From positions 247,512 through 311,511 of the forward strand of contig NZ_WHSB02000008.1 of the NCBI RefSeq assembly GCF_010994755.1: DNA of 64,000 bases, given 5' to 3'. The first letter of the stretch is position 1, and every line of letters starts with the position of its first letter. The notes beneath the pieces were generated by a model. It worked only from the letters and a program-made list of their open reading frames with translations. It searched no databases and was not told the DNA's origin. Both the position numbers and the translations under genes were made by a program. Origin of the DNA: Shinella lacus (lineage in GTDB: Bacteria; Pseudomonadota; Alphaproteobacteria; Rhizobiales; Rhizobiaceae). Shown one piece after another: positions 19,354 to 28,970 of this stretch.

Positions 19354-21591
19354 ATGTTGCCGATTGTTGCTTACACCGACAAACTCAGTGTTGCCGCGGG
19401 TGAAACCCTATCCGTCATGGCGAGTTCCTTTGGCGCGCGTGAATATCGCGCTGACTTGCGCCGGATAATCCAGGGTGACACCAATCCGGAAGGACCTGGA
19501 TACAAAGATGAACGGATCGATCTGGATCTTGGTGGCGCTCGAAAGGCCGTGGAAAAACGCTTCTTTCCTGGATCATGCGTAATCGTTCCTGCTCAACGGG
19601 TGCTGTCTGGTCTTTCCGATTTCACGATCGCTGCAGTGGTTCGACCCACACTCGTCGACGAACGCGAACGTTCCATCATTTCATTGCCAGGATTCGCGCG
19701 CATCGGGATTGATGGCGAGCACTTCGTCGCGGAGGCTCACGGCCATCGCCTCGAAGTCAAACAGCCGGTCAATACTGGTGCGTGGCATGTCGTCTCATTG
19801 TCCTTCTCAACCGAAACCGGATCGCTGACATTCGCGGTTTCGAAGGATAACGAGGCCGCGAGCGAAGATGTGAAGCCTCTGGTTCAAACGGCTAAGGTTG
19901 CAGGTCTCCGGTGCGACGCGAAGGAAGTCGTCATCGCGGCTTCCAGAGGTTCGGATGGCCGGCCTGCTCAGTTCTTTGATGGAAAAATCGATCGACCAGC
20001 AATCTTTGGCGCGGAAATATCACATGACGCTCTCCGACGGCTGCTGGCCGACTTCTCTCAGCTTGCCCGGATGCGTTCGCTGCTCGCTGCGTGGGACTTC
20101 TCCGTCAAGATGACAACCCAAACGATCTGCGACATATCCCCTTATCAGCTCCATGGGCGTATCCATAACGCGCCGGCTCGGGCGATGACCGGATGGCTTT
20201 GGAAGGGGCAGGATCTCGACTGGAAAAAGCGTCCCGATCTCTATTCCGCCATTCATTTCCACTCCACGGACTTTTATGACGCCGGATGGGACGTTGACTT
20301 CACCGTTTCGCTCCCCGACGACCTGAAGAGCGGCGTATACGCTGTGCGATTGGTCCCTGATGGGGACGAAGAAGCGGCATATTATTGCGTATTTGCCCTA
20401 CGGCCGCCTCGGGGGAAGCCGTCTCGAAACACCGTCGCGTTCCTGTTCCCGACATGCAGCTACCTTGCTTATGCCAACCATCGGCTTGCGATGGACGTAC
20501 CGGGAACTGAGATAGGGATGGGGAGGGTGGTGGAGCTGGATCGGCACCACATGTTCCTTCAATCCAATCCGGGTATCGGGTTCTCTGTCTACGAAACCCA
20601 CGACGACGAGAGCGGCGTCTTCCATAGCTCTCGCTTGCGGCCCATCGTCGACCTGCAGCCCAAGGTAAAATCGTTCCTGGGCGGTTTTGGCTCGAACGTT
20701 TGGCAGTTCAATGCTGATACCCACATCCTGGGGTGGCTGGATGCCATTGATCAGGACTATGACGTGATCACCGACGAGGATGTCCATGAGGAAGGGATGC
20801 GCCTGCTCGGTCAGTACAACGTCGTGATCACTGGGACGCATCCGGAATACTATACCCGGAATATGATCGAGGCGCTGCAAGGCTTTACCGATCGAGGCGG
20901 CCGCTTGATGTATCTTGGCGGAAACGGCTTCTATTGGGTTGTGAGCTTCAACGAGGACATGCCGGGGATTATGGAGTGCCGTCGATCGGAGGCAGGAATT
21001 CGCCCCTGGGAGCCGGGGCATGGCCAGTTCTATCATGCTTTCACCGGCGAATATGGGGGACTTTGGCGACGCAACGGTCGTCCGCCAAATCATCTTTGCG
21101 GCGTGGGGATGACATCCCAAGGCTTCGATATATGCGAACCCTACTATCTTGCCCCCGCAGCCAAGGATCCCCGCGTTTCATTTATATTCGACGGTGTGTC
21201 GGCAGATGCCAAAATCGGTGATTTTGGTCTGGCAGGTGGAGGTGCTGCGGGATTGGAGGTTGATCGAGCAGATCAATCCCAGGGTACCCCAGACCACGCG
21301 CTTGTGCTCGCGTCATCAACACGTCACACCGACATCTACCTGATGACACCTGAAGACCTGTTGGATCCTACTCCTGACTGGTCGGGTACACAGGCCGACA
21401 TCATTCGCGCTGATCTGACGTTCTTCGAAACCGCTGGAGGAGGTGCTGTGTTCTCTACCGGGTCTATTGCATGGGCAGGCTCGATGGCGTGGAATAGTTA
21501 TGATAACGAAATCGCTCGCATGACCTCCAACGTCCTGCGGCGGTTCAACGATCCCGAGCGCTTCAGCATACCGGAGCACAAGGACTCGTAA
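19354..21591 (+). CDS. N,N-dimethylformamidase large-subunit-like amidohydrolase
   Basis: 745 residues. The N-terminus (VAAGETLSVMASS ... IIQGDTNPEGPGYKDE) and total length match DMF amidase large subunits. A LamG-like beta domain covers about residues 55-235; the catalytic part follows. Known DMF amidase binds one iron through two tyrosines and a glutamate, with a nearby histidine. Candidates here are H496 and E498 in GTHPEYY, Y413, and Y370 or Y373. It sits behind a polyamine-type transporter rather than alone, which suggests a larger imported amide as substrate. ATG at 19354 is chosen; earlier TTG/ATG codons overlap the small-subunit gene. Confidence 0.78.
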   Translation: MLPIVAYTDKLSVAAGETLSVMASSFGAREYRADLRRIIQGDTNPEGPGYKDERIDLDLGGARKAVEKRFFPGSCVIVPAQRVLSGLSDFTIAAVVRPTLVDERERSIISLPGFARIGIDGEHFVAEAHGHRLEVKQPVNTGAWHVVSLSFSTETGSLTFAVSKDNEAASEDVKPLVQTAKVAGLRCDAKEVVIAASRGSDGRPAQFFDGKIDRPAIFGAEISHDALRRLLADFSQLARMRSLLAAWDFSVKMTTQTICDISPYQLHGRIHNAPARAMTGWLWKGQDLDWKKRPDLYSAIHFHSTDFYDAGWDVDFTVSLPDDLKSGVYAVRLVPDGDEEAAYYCVFALRPPRGKPSRNTVAFLFPTCSYLAYANHRLAMDVPGTEIGMGRVVELDRHHMFLQSNPGIGFSVYETHDDESGVFHSSRLRPIVDLQPKVKSFLGGFGSNVWQFNADTHILGWLDAIDQDYDVITDEDVHEEGMRLLGQYNVVITGTHPEYYTRNMIEALQGFTDRGGRLMYLGGNGFYWVVSFNEDMPGIMECRRSEAGIRPWEPGHGQFYHAFTGEYGGLWRRNGRPPNHLCGVGMTSQGFDICEPYYLAPAAKDPRVSFIFDGVSADAKIGDFGLAGGGAAGLEVDRADQSQGTPDHALVLASSTRHTDIYLMTPEDLLDPTPDWSGTQADIIRADLTFFETAGGGAVFSTGSIAWAGSMAWNSYDNEIARMTSNVLRRFNDPERFSIPEHKDS

Positions 21592-21624
21592 GGTCAGCGC
21601 GCATTTTTTGAGATAGGATATTGG

Positions 21625-22497
21625 GTGGACTCTAAAACGGACCTTCAGCTCAGGCTTGTACGGCAATTGCTGACGAAGATCGTGGATGGGGCCTTCGAAA
21701 CTGGCGCACACCTGCGGGAGATAGAGCTCTCGCAGGTGTTTGGCGTGTCTCGTACCCCGCTACGCGCAGCTCTTGCCAAGGTGACCGAGCTCGGCGCGGC
21801 GGAACGGGGCTGGGGCCGGGGGCTTTATGTCAAGGCTACCCCTGAAGTGGCCGAGCAGATGCTTGCCTCCCTGCCTCAGGAAGACGAAGAGCAGATCAAA
21901 GAACAAATCGCGCGAGACTGGTTCGAGGGACAAATTCCCCGCGAAGTATCGGAAAGCTATTTCCGTTCGCGCTACGGCCTCGGCAAAAAATCTCGTGTAC
22001 TGGAACTCCTGTCCGAAGAAGGAGTGATCGTCCGCTCGCCTGGATATGGGTGGCAGTTCGAACCTACGTTGAATTCGCAAGACTCGAACGACGCGAGCTA
22101 CGATTTCCGCCTGCTTGTGGAGCCGGGCGCAATCCTTCAATCATCTTTCCACTATGACAAGGTCGGTGCTGCGTCCATTCGCAGCCGCCATGAGCGCGTT
22201 CTCAACTCTCAGACCCGCGACCTGCCGGAGCTGTTTCGACTGGACGAAGAATTTCACCAGTTCATTGCGGAATGCTCTAGGAACCCCTTCGTTATTCAAG
22301 CGGTGGCGCAACAGAACAAGCTTCGTCGACTGTTGGAATACGCTTCGCTGATCGATACAGGCCGCCTAAACGCCTCGTGCGCGGAGCACATCGAGATCCT
22401 TGATGCACTGGATGCTGGCGATCAAAAACGCGCTGCGGCAGCAATGACCCGGCATCTACTGCAGGCCAAAGGGTCGCCACCCGCGTTTAAAGACTAA
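21625..22497 (+). CDS. GntR-family regulator with two HTH-like segments and FCD domain
   Basis: 290 residues, GTG start. The first winged helix-turn-helix (LREIELSQVFGVSRTPLRAALAKV) is followed by a second similar segment (about residues 90-150, including RSRYGLGKKSRVLELLSEEGVI) before an all-helical FCD-type ligand domain (RLDEEFHQFIAEC). FCD regulators respond to small organic acids or amines. It is 33 bases after the amidase gene and probably controls the Pot/amidase genes. A second gene with the same layout lies at 34635-35573. Confidence 0.82.
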   Translation: MDSKTDLQLRLVRQLLTKIVDGAFETGAHLREIELSQVFGVSRTPLRAALAKVTELGAAERGWGRGLYVKATPEVAEQMLASLPQEDEEQIKEQIARDWFEGQIPREVSESYFRSRYGLGKKSRVLELLSEEGVIVRSPGYGWQFEPTLNSQDSNDASYDFRLLVEPGAILQSSFHYDKVGAASIRSRHERVLNSQTRDLPELFRLDEEFHQFIAECSRNPFVIQAVAQQNKLRRLLEYASLIDTGRLNASCAEHIEILDALDAGDQKRAAAAMTRHLLQAKGSPPAFKD

Positions 22498-22506
22498 CGT
22501 GTTGAA

Positions 22507-22536
22507 CCGAGGCCAACCCCCGTGGGATGGCCTCGG
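22507..22536. terminator. Bidirectional hairpin between GntR and RidA genes
   Basis: Nine-base perfect stem CCGAGGCCA/TGGCCTCGG with a 12-base loop, sitting between two convergent genes. No T-tract on either side. Confidence 0.5.
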
Positions 22537-22542
22537 TATCGC

Positions 22543-22923
22543 TCAACCGAGCGCTATGACTGCTTCAATCTCTACCTTCGCCCCCTTCGGCAGGGCTTTC
22601 ACCTCGTAGCAGGCTCGAGCGGGATAGGGTTTTGCGAAGAAGCCGGCGTAAACCTTGTTGATCTCGGCGAATTGAGCGAGGTCTGTAAGGAGCACGGTCG
22701 TCTTGACCGTGTTGGCAAGCGTGGTTCCGGCCGCGGCGGCTATCGCGCCAAGGTTCTTCAGGCACTGTTCGGCCTGAGCAATGGCATCGTCGGAATTGAA
22801 CTCGCCCGTCGCCGGGTCAATCGGCAATTGACCCGAAACGAATAGCAGGTTGCCGACTTTGATTGCCTGCGAAAACGGTCCGACAGCGCCTGGTGCATCG
22901 GTTGTGTTGATCTCTTCTAGCAT
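22543..22923 (-). CDS. RidA-family enamine/imine deaminase
   Basis: 126 residues of the YjgF/RidA family, with the conserved arginine in YPARACYEV and the glutamate-containing VEIEAVIA end. RidA proteins hydrolyse reactive 2-aminoacrylate and other imines released by PLP or FAD enzymes. It is downstream of an FAD-dependent D-amino acid dehydrogenase and an alanine racemase, whose imine products it would clear. AGGAGA precedes the ATG. Confidence 0.92.
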   Translation of the reverse strand: MLEEINTTDAPGAVGPFSQAIKVGNLLFVSGQLPIDPATGEFNSDDAIAQAEQCLKNLGAIAAAAGTTLANTVKTTVLLTDLAQFAEINKVYAGFFAKPYPARACYEVKALPKGAKVEIEAVIALG

Positions 22924-22944
22924 TGAATGTTCTCCTGTTTACGT

Positions 22945-24195
22945 TCAAGCGTAGCGAGCAATCGCGAGATCGGTCGCGTCAATTTCTGGTGTTCGACCTG
23001 AGACCAAGTCTGCTACAACGCGGGCCGAACCCGAGCTCATTGTCCAGCCGAGCGTACCGTGACCGGTATTAAGGTAGAGGCCGGCGATCTTGGTTCCCCC
23101 GATTACTGGCGTCCCATCTGGAGTCATGGGGCGAAGGCCCGACCAGAAACTTGCCTTAGAAACGTCGCCACCGGGGAAAAGATCTGTAACGGAGTGCTGC
23201 AACGTCAGACGGCGGGGCTCGCCGAGATCGTTGGTATAGCCGGAGATCTCGGCCATGCCACCAACGCGGATCCGGTCGCCGAGTCGAGTAATGGCAATTT
23301 TGAATGTTTCGTCCATGACCGTTGAGACCGGCGCGCGCGCCTCGTCGGTGATCGGAATGGTCAGCGAATAGCCCTTGACCGGATAAACTGGCAGGCGGAT
23401 GCCATGAGGCCGTACCAGAAGTGGAGAGAAACTGCCGAGCGCCACGACTACCGCATCGGCCTCCAGCCTGCCATGGGCAGTGATGACCCCGCGGACACGG
23501 CCGCCCTCGACATCGAGGCCGCGGATGATGCTGCCGTAGTTGAAGCGCACGCCCAGCACCGCGGCTTCCTTTGCCAAGGCGTTCGAAAATTTGAAGCAAT
23601 CGCCCGTCTCATCCTTCGGGGTGAGGAGACCTCCGACGATCTTCTCTCGCACATGCGTCAGGGCCGGCTCGACACGGATGCAGCCTTTTGGATCAAGCAC
23701 TTCGTAGGGAATGCCGTCGGCAGCCAATGCCTTAACGTCCTTGGCAGAGGCATCGAGCTGGGCTTCTGTTCGGAAGAGCTGTAGCGTGCCCTGCATGCGT
23801 TCGTCATAGGCAATGCCGGTTTCCTCACGCAATGCGGCAAGCGAGATGCGGCTATAATCCGCCAGCCGCAGCATGCGGCTCTTGTTGATGGCATAGCGTT
23901 TTGAGGTGCAGTTGGAGAGCATCTTCAGCATCCATGAGATCATGGCCGCATCGATCTTGGGACGCAGGATCAGCGGCGCATGTTCCATGAACAGCCATTT
24001 CATCGCCTTCATCGGGATGCCCGGTGCAGCCCAGGGCGAGCAATAGCCGAAAGATATCTCGCCGGCATTGGCAAAGCTCGTCTCCAGCGCCGGGCCGGGC
24101 TGGCGATCGACGACCGTGACCTCATGGCCGGCCTTGGCAAGCTTGTAGGCCGATGTGACGCCGACGATACCGGCGCCGAGAACGATGACTTTCAT
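22945..24195 (-). CDS. dadA: D-amino acid dehydrogenase, small subunit (DadA)
   Basis: 416 residues. N-terminal FAD-binding [23 protein letters not shown], then [14 protein letters not shown] and the C-terminal [16 protein letters not shown] are DadA hallmarks. The enzyme oxidises D-amino acids such as D-alanine to 2-oxo acids at the membrane, passing electrons to the respiratory chain. It lies 27 bases after alr and 21 before ridA, forming an alr-dadA-ridA operon for alanine or other amino acid use. Confidence 0.93.
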   Translation of the reverse strand: MKVIVLGAGIVGVTSAYKLAKAGHEVTVVDRQPGPALETSFANAGEISFGYCSPWAAPGIPMKAMKWLFMEHAPLILRPKIDAAMISWMLKMLSNCTSKRYAINKSRMLRLADYSRISLAALREETGIAYDERMQGTLQLFRTEAQLDASAKDVKALAADGIPYEVLDPKGCIRVEPALTHVREKIVGGLLTPKDETGDCFKFSNALAKEAAVLGVRFNYGSIIRGLDVEGGRVRGVITAHGRLEADAVVVALGSFSPLLVRPHGIRLPVYPVKGYSLTIPITDEARAPVSTVMDETFKIAITRLGDRIRVGGMAEISGYTNDLGEPRRLTLQHSVTDLFPGGDVSKASFWSGLRPMTPDGTPVIGGTKIAGLYLNTGHGTLGWTMSSGSARVVADLVSGRTPEIDATDLAIARYA

Positions 24196-24222
24196 GATGT
24201 CCTCAAAGGGGGAAGGAAGGGA

Positions 24223-25356
24223 TCATAGATATTGCCGCTGGTAACGGTGGCGCAGACCGGTCAGGATCTCGTAGGAAATCGTGTCGGCATCGCGGGCGAG
24301 ATCTTCCAGCGTCTGGTTGGGCCCAAGCACCTCGACACGGCTGCCTAGCGTGAGCCGGTTTTGCGGCAGGGCGGAGATGTCGACGGTGATGCTGTCCATG
24401 GAAACGCGGCCGACGATTGGCAGGCGCACGCCGTCGCAATAGACAGCGCCGCGGCCCGAAAGACTGCGCGGCAAGCCATCGGCATAACCGGCGGCGATAG
24501 TGGCAAGCCGCGTTTCAGCCGTCGTCACATGGGTCCCGCTATAGCCGACCCGCGTGCCTGATGGAACGGTCCGTACCTGCACCACAGCAACATCGAGGGA
24601 AACGACCGGCTCCATCGGGTTTTCGGTGCCTCCCGTTGGAGCGCCGCCATAGAGCGCAATTCCGGGGCGAGTGAGCACGCCGTGAAAAGTTTTGCCGAGG
24701 AAAATGCCGCCCGAATTGGCGAAACAGGCGGGGAATTGCGCAAACTCCGCGGAAATGCGCTCCATTTCTGCTTTCTGGGCTGCATTCTGAATGTTTTCGG
24801 GATCGTCGGCAGAGGCAAGATGACTCATTACAAAGAGTACATCGATGCTGTTTTCTGTCTTCAACAGGTCAGCAGTAACCGGCCTGTCTTCCGGCGGCAG
24901 CCCAAGACGGGACATACCGCTGTCGAACTGCAGTACAGCCGGCAATTTCTGCTCAAGCGCTTCTGCCTCAGCCGCCCACCGCTGCCACTGCTCTAGTGAG
25001 TTAATGACAGGTACAATTCCGTCTCGAGCGCAGATAGTTTCGCTACCCGGTTGAAGGCCGTTAAGGACAAATACCGCAGCATCGGCCGGCAGAAGCGGTC
25101 TCAAAACCGTCGCCTCGGCAAACTGTGCGACAAAGAAGTGCCGGCATCCATGCTTGTACAGCTCAGGAGCGATTTTTTCAGCACCAAGTCCGTACGCGTC
25201 TGCCTTCACTACCGCTGCCGCGCGAGCCGGAGCGACCTCGCCCGAAAGTCGTACGTAATTCCGAGCAAGAGCGGCAAGGTCCACGGTCATGTAGCCGGGC
25301 GCACCGGACACGATGATTTTCTCATGGCTTGAATGCCCGCGTACGTTTTCGTCCAT
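24223..25356 (-). CDS. alr: Alanine racemase (catabolic, DadX-like)
   Basis: 377 residues. PLP lysine in AVVKADAYGLG, second-subunit tyrosine region GVLTRPGIALYGG, GYSGTHV, and YADGLPRS identify a fold-III amino acid racemase. Paired with dadA it interconverts L- and D-alanine so the dehydrogenase can use it. The ATG at 25356 follows GGGAGGA; a longer frame from 25398 is not needed. An Lrp-type gene is divergent, as is usual for dad operons. Confidence 0.92.
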   Translation of the reverse strand: MDENVRGHSSHEKIIVSGAPGYMTVDLAALARNYVRLSGEVAPARAAAVVKADAYGLGAEKIAPELYKHGCRHFFVAQFAEATVLRPLLPADAAVFVLNGLQPGSETICARDGIVPVINSLEQWQRWAAEAEALEQKLPAVLQFDSGMSRLGLPPEDRPVTADLLKTENSIDVLFVMSHLASADDPENIQNAAQKAEMERISAEFAQFPACFANSGGIFLGKTFHGVLTRPGIALYGGAPTGGTENPMEPVVSLDVAVVQVRTVPSGTRVGYSGTHVTTAETRLATIAAGYADGLPRSLSGRGAVYCDGVRLPIVGRVSMDSITVDISALPQNRLTLGSRVEVLGPNQTLEDLARDADTISYEILTGLRHRYQRQYL

Positions 25357-25480
25357 ACGATCCTCCCTAAACTCAAGGAACGATATTGAAATTATCATGA
25401 AATTGTCGACGAACGAGTGCTTGATTATTGCGTCGTGCGGATAATAATCGAAGGATATTCAAGCGAACGGAACAATCCAC

Positions 25481-25939
25481 ATAACGGCCGTAGGCACCAT
25501 CGACCGAAATATAATTCGCCTTCTTCGCCTTGATGCACGCATGAGCAACGCAGCCATCGCTGCCGCGGTAGGGCTTTCGCCATCCGCGTGCCTGAGGCGG
25601 ATAAGGCTGATGGAGCAGGGCGGTATCATCCGGGGTTATACGGCGTTGGTCGATGCTGGAAGCGGCAACGCGACAATCGCAGTAATCATTAATATCACTC
25701 TCGAACGGCAAACGGAGGATCATCTCGATAGATTTGAGGCAGCCGTACGTAGGCATCCAGAAATTAGAGAATGCTTCTTAATGACTGGCGGTTCCGACTA
25801 TCTTTTGCGGGTTGAGGTAGCAAATGCATCCGAATTCGAGAGCATACATAAGGAGATTTTGGCTAAACTGCCTGGAGTTCTGCGAATCCACTCAAGCTTC
25901 TCCATCCGAAACGTACTTGCGACGAAGGTTCGCAAATAG
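25481..25939 (+). CDS. Lrp/AsnC-family regulator without a normal start codon
   Basis: From the first ATG (25541) the protein has 132 residues, but conserved Lrp residues (TIDRNIIRLLRLDAR) lie in frame upstream and complete the helix-turn-helix (MSNAAIAAAVGLSPSACLRRI). A full-length start near 25481 reads ATA where ATG would be expected; the in-frame stop is at 25445. The C-terminal ligand-binding domain (about 60 to 145) is intact. It is divergent from alr-dadA-ridA and would be its activator. It may start at a rare codon (ATA or ATT) or be damaged. Confidence 0.75.
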   Translation: MTAVGTIDRNIIRLLRLDARMSNAAIAAAVGLSPSACLRRIRLMEQGGIIRGYTALVDAGSGNATIAVIINITLERQTEDHLDRFEAAVRRHPEIRECFLMTGGSDYLLRVEVANASEFESIHKEILAKLPGVLRIHSSFSIRNVLATKVRK

Positions 25940-26262
25940 GCCTCAGAAAGCGGCGGTCCTGGAGATGGGCGATGGAGTTCTTGGCAGGTTTTGATGGGAG
26001 TGCACGGTCACGAATTTGAACACCACCAGCGCCTTGTGCGTCATGGCGACAGATAACGGATGTATTGACACCGTACGCCGCCTCCAGAATAGGCTTGCGC
26101 CTCCAAAGTGCAAGGTTCCAACGCTTAAGTAAATTCGTGTGAATCCGACCTGAAATGACAGAGGCCTCCGAGACAGTTACGATCTCGGAGGCCTCCGATA
26201 GCTTACACGGATTTCCACATCTCAAATACGCATAAGCCTATCTTCTGATGTAGTTTTGGTTT
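25940..26262. other. Gap between lrp-like and permease genes
   Basis: About 320 bases with no supported gene. A minus-strand frame across it has ordinary composition but no recognisable pattern. It ends with a strong inverted repeat at 26161-26195. Confidence 0.5.
26161..26195. terminator. Strong hairpin between convergent genes
   Basis: Thirteen-base perfect stem GAGGCCTCCGAGA/TCTCGGAGGCCTC with a nine-base loop. Located between the lrp-like gene and the 3' end of the opposing permease gene, so likely a shared terminator, although a T-tract is missing. Confidence 0.55.
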
Positions 26263-27588
26263 TCAAACATCATTTGCCAATCGCGGAAGTGGCCTTTTCA
26301 ACACGAGTGTCTTCGTAAGCAAATAGACGATGCCGATTGCAAACCATGATAGTCCCAGTTCGAGAGCAAGACGGTCGAGGCTCAAGAAGAGACTCCCGCA
26401 AAACGCAGCGCCGAAAATTGCGACGATCATGAGTGCCAAACGCCCCTTTCGTTCTGCGGAGTTTCGGGTGAGGAGAGCGATTACAGCAGCGTTTACCGCG
26501 AAGAATGCGGTGAAGGCTCCGAAGTTGATGAATGCTGTGGACGTTGAAATGTCAAACTTCATGGCAGCCAGCATCACCAGGCCGACAAGAACGATGTTTA
26601 CGACTGGGGTCTTGAATCGGGGGCTAATGTAGCCGAACGGCTTTGCTGGGATCATATCGTCGCGACCCATGACTAAAAGCAGACGTGAGGCGCTCGCGTG
26701 GGCGCAGAGCCCAGCGGCGAAGAAGGCGATCGCCACGACAACGGTAAACACGGTCTTGAACGTTTCTCCGCCCACCTGGCCTACGATTTCATAAGCAGCG
26801 GTGTCGATGCTTTCGAAAGTTAGAGATGGGTGGGCCACCATCAACAAGTACGTCGAGATGATGAAGATTGCGCCGCCAAGAAGGGTGGCGATGAAGATTG
26901 CGCGAGGTATCGACCGACGAGGATCAACGGTCTCCTCCGAGAGAGTTGAAATGGCATCGAAGCCGAGGAACGAGTAGCAGGCAACTGCTGCGCCGGCCAT
27001 GATCATCCCCCAACTCGTGTGCTCGTTCATGATCGGTTTAACCGATGCGAGTTCTGCGCCTGGCACATGAAGGATGGCCACAACGCAGAGGTAGCCAAGC
27101 ATAGCGACCATCACGAGTTGGATCACCATGATGATGAGGTTTACGCGGTCCGTAAGTTTAATGCCGAGAACGTTTATAAGTGTCGACATGGCCGAGACAA
27201 CGACGACCCAGACCCAGAAAGGCACATCAGGATCGAGGGTGGAGAGACTTGTAGCTGTCAGCAGGCAAATAACCATCGGGATGAAGAAATAGTCGAGCAG
27301 CAGCACCCACCCAACGAGGAACCCGGTCGCCGGTCCGAATACCTTCGAGGCATATGTGTATGCTGAACCCGCGACCGGATTGCGGGATGCCATGAATCCA
27401 TAGCTCGCTGCGGTCGCTAGCATTGCTAGCGTCGCGACGATGTACGCGGTAGCGACCGCCCCTCCCGTTTTGACCGCGATGGCTCCAAACGTTGCGATCA
27501 CCACCAAGGGTGACATGTACGACAAGCCGAACATTGCGGCGGAGGTCGTGTTCAACCTCCTGTCGAGTTTAACGTGTTCATTCGTCAA
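26263..27588 (-). CDS. APC-superfamily amino acid or amine permease
   Basis: 441 residues with about 12 membrane segments. The N-terminal SYMSPLVVIATFGAIAVKTGG and the loop FLGFDAISTLSEETVDPRRSIPRA are typical of APC transporters of the PuuP/YfnA type, which import putrescine or amino acids with protons. It is upstream of, and in the same direction as nothing closer than, the amidohydrolase-like gene at 27656, 67 bases away on the same strand, so the two may be co-transcribed. Confidence 0.88.
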   Translation of the reverse strand: MTNEHVKLDRRLNTTSAAMFGLSYMSPLVVIATFGAIAVKTGGAVATAYIVATLAMLATAASYGFMASRNPVAGSAYTYASKVFGPATGFLVGWVLLLDYFFIPMVICLLTATSLSTLDPDVPFWVWVVVVSAMSTLINVLGIKLTDRVNLIIMVIQLVMVAMLGYLCVVAILHVPGAELASVKPIMNEHTSWGMIMAGAAVACYSFLGFDAISTLSEETVDPRRSIPRAIFIATLLGGAIFIISTYLLMVAHPSLTFESIDTAAYEIVGQVGGETFKTVFTVVVAIAFFAAGLCAHASASRLLLVMGRDDMIPAKPFGYISPRFKTPVVNIVLVGLVMLAAMKFDISTSTAFINFGAFTAFFAVNAAVIALLTRNSAERKGRLALMIVAIFGAAFCGSLFLSLDRLALELGLSWFAIGIVYLLTKTLVLKRPLPRLANDV

Positions 27589-27655
27589 TGTATCTTCTCC
27601 TCCAAGATGATTTTATCAGACACCGCCGACTCCTCCAGCGGCGTGCGAAGCTTGT

Positions 27656-28444
27656 TCATGCTTCCACGGCGAGCATCCTTGTCAGTATCTGGTAGAAACG
27701 TTCTGCCCATACGTGTTCGCCTGTCGCGTCAGCGATCAGATCGTTACGGATTTCGATCATCGCGCCTTGATATCCAAAAGGCTTCGTGTGGCGTTCGATG
27801 GTGTGATAGACACCGTCATTCGGTGCGTATGGCTCATTATCGCCGACGTTGAGATCTGGGTTTTCCCGGAGCATCTTCAGCAGAGTCGTCGATAGCCGTC
27901 TGTCCTCGTTGTGAAGTATTCCCGCATGCCACGGACGTGGCACGCCCTTGTAAACGGGCGTGTAACTGTGGATCGAGATTACCCAGGGGGCGGCTGTTCT
28001 GCGCCGCTCGATAGTCGAGCGAAGAGCATCGTGAAACGGCTCATAGATCGCGCGGGCTCGGGCTTCGCGTTCGAGCGAGGATAGATCTTTATTCCCCGGT
28101 ATCCCCGTGAGTTCGCTCACCTCAACGATCGAGCCGCGATGACCAGGCTGGCGGTTGATATCGAGCACGAGCCTTGACACGTTGGCGTATACCAGCGGCG
28201 CGTCGAGAAGATCTGAAAGCCTCTTGGCGACTGCAAAGGCGCCAGGGTCCCAAGCGATATGTCTGCTCAGTTCAAAATCTGACAGACCAAGGTTGTCAAG
28301 CTGCGCAGGGATGTGATTGGACGCATGTTCGCACACAAGCACGACCTTCGAGCGGCCATTGCCATTATGGACAGTTGCGGCAGGGACAGAACCGAGAACG
28401 GTCTCCGGCCTCATGCTAGTGCCCCCGACACTTTCACGAAACAT
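27656..28444 (-). CDS. N-formylglutamate amidohydrolase-family protein
   Basis: 262 residues of the HutG/FGase family: VVLVCEHASNHIP, SRHIAWDPGA, VLDINRQP and ISIHSYTPVY, which carry the metal-binding residues. Characterised members release formate from N-formylglutamate; others in this family act on unknown N-acyl or gamma-glutamyl compounds. No histidine-degradation genes are nearby, so its place with a permease, aldehyde dehydrogenase and gamma-glutamylpolyamine-type genes suggests another substrate. The ATG at 28414 is a possible later start. Confidence 0.82.
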   Translation of the reverse strand: MFRESVGGTSMRPETVLGSVPAATVHNGNGRSKVVLVCEHASNHIPAQLDNLGLSDFELSRHIAWDPGAFAVAKRLSDLLDAPLVYANVSRLVLDINRQPGHRGSIVEVSELTGIPGNKDLSSLEREARARAIYEPFHDALRSTIERRRTAAPWVISIHSYTPVYKGVPRPWHAGILHNEDRRLSTTLLKMLRENPDLNVGDNEPYAPNDGVYHTIERHTKPFGYQGAMIEIRNDLIADATGEHVWAERFYQILTRMLAVEA

Positions 28445-28970
28445 TCTTCCAATTCCCCGTATCCTCGCATGCGAGATCCGGATGCCGGTTGTTCAACCAC
28501 TAACATGTTCACCTCCATTGCGCCCGCAACTTCCTGAGAGTGAAATTGCGTTTTGATCATCTAAAACGCTGGATGCGGACACAACACCATCTTGCGAATG
28601 ATGTCAATTCATGTTCAAAGTGCAATTACCTGATTTTGCATTCCGCATCGACGAAAGCGAGTAAACCCCAGAAAAGCGGGATCTCGTTTTAGGAAATTGA
28701 GACGGAAAAGAGGTTTGAGCCTTTGGAACGACTCTCGATGAGGCGTTCGGGCAGGAAATGGAGAGAGAGGCTTTTCGTGCACTTATGGCTTGCAAGATGC
28801 AATAGACCTTAAGGAACGACGAGTCCGGTTCCGGCTTGAGCATCGAAAGGGTGGCCGATCAACGGAGATCGCCATCCTCGATGGAATGAACTTTCAGTTG
28901 GAAAGAAAACGTCGGCGTTGGGCAGGGCATCGACCCGTCCCAACCGGCGAAGTCAAATAGAGGAATATCC
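28445..28970. other. Divergent intergenic region
   Basis: 526 bases between the amidohydrolase and aldehyde dehydrogenase genes. AT-rich near the centre (28600-28700), probably holding both promoters. A 79-codon minus-strand frame (28604-28843) shows no family pattern and is not called. No clear operator or hairpin seen. Confidence 0.45.

Noticed and set aside
25863..26225. 120-codon minus-strand frame near the lrp-like gene
   Set aside because: Overlaps the lrp-like coding end and a hairpin, has no ribosome site and no recognised pattern; could at most be a remnant.
28604..28843. 79-codon minus-strand frame in the divergent gap
   Set aside because: No ribosome site or family pattern; AT-rich promoter-like region.
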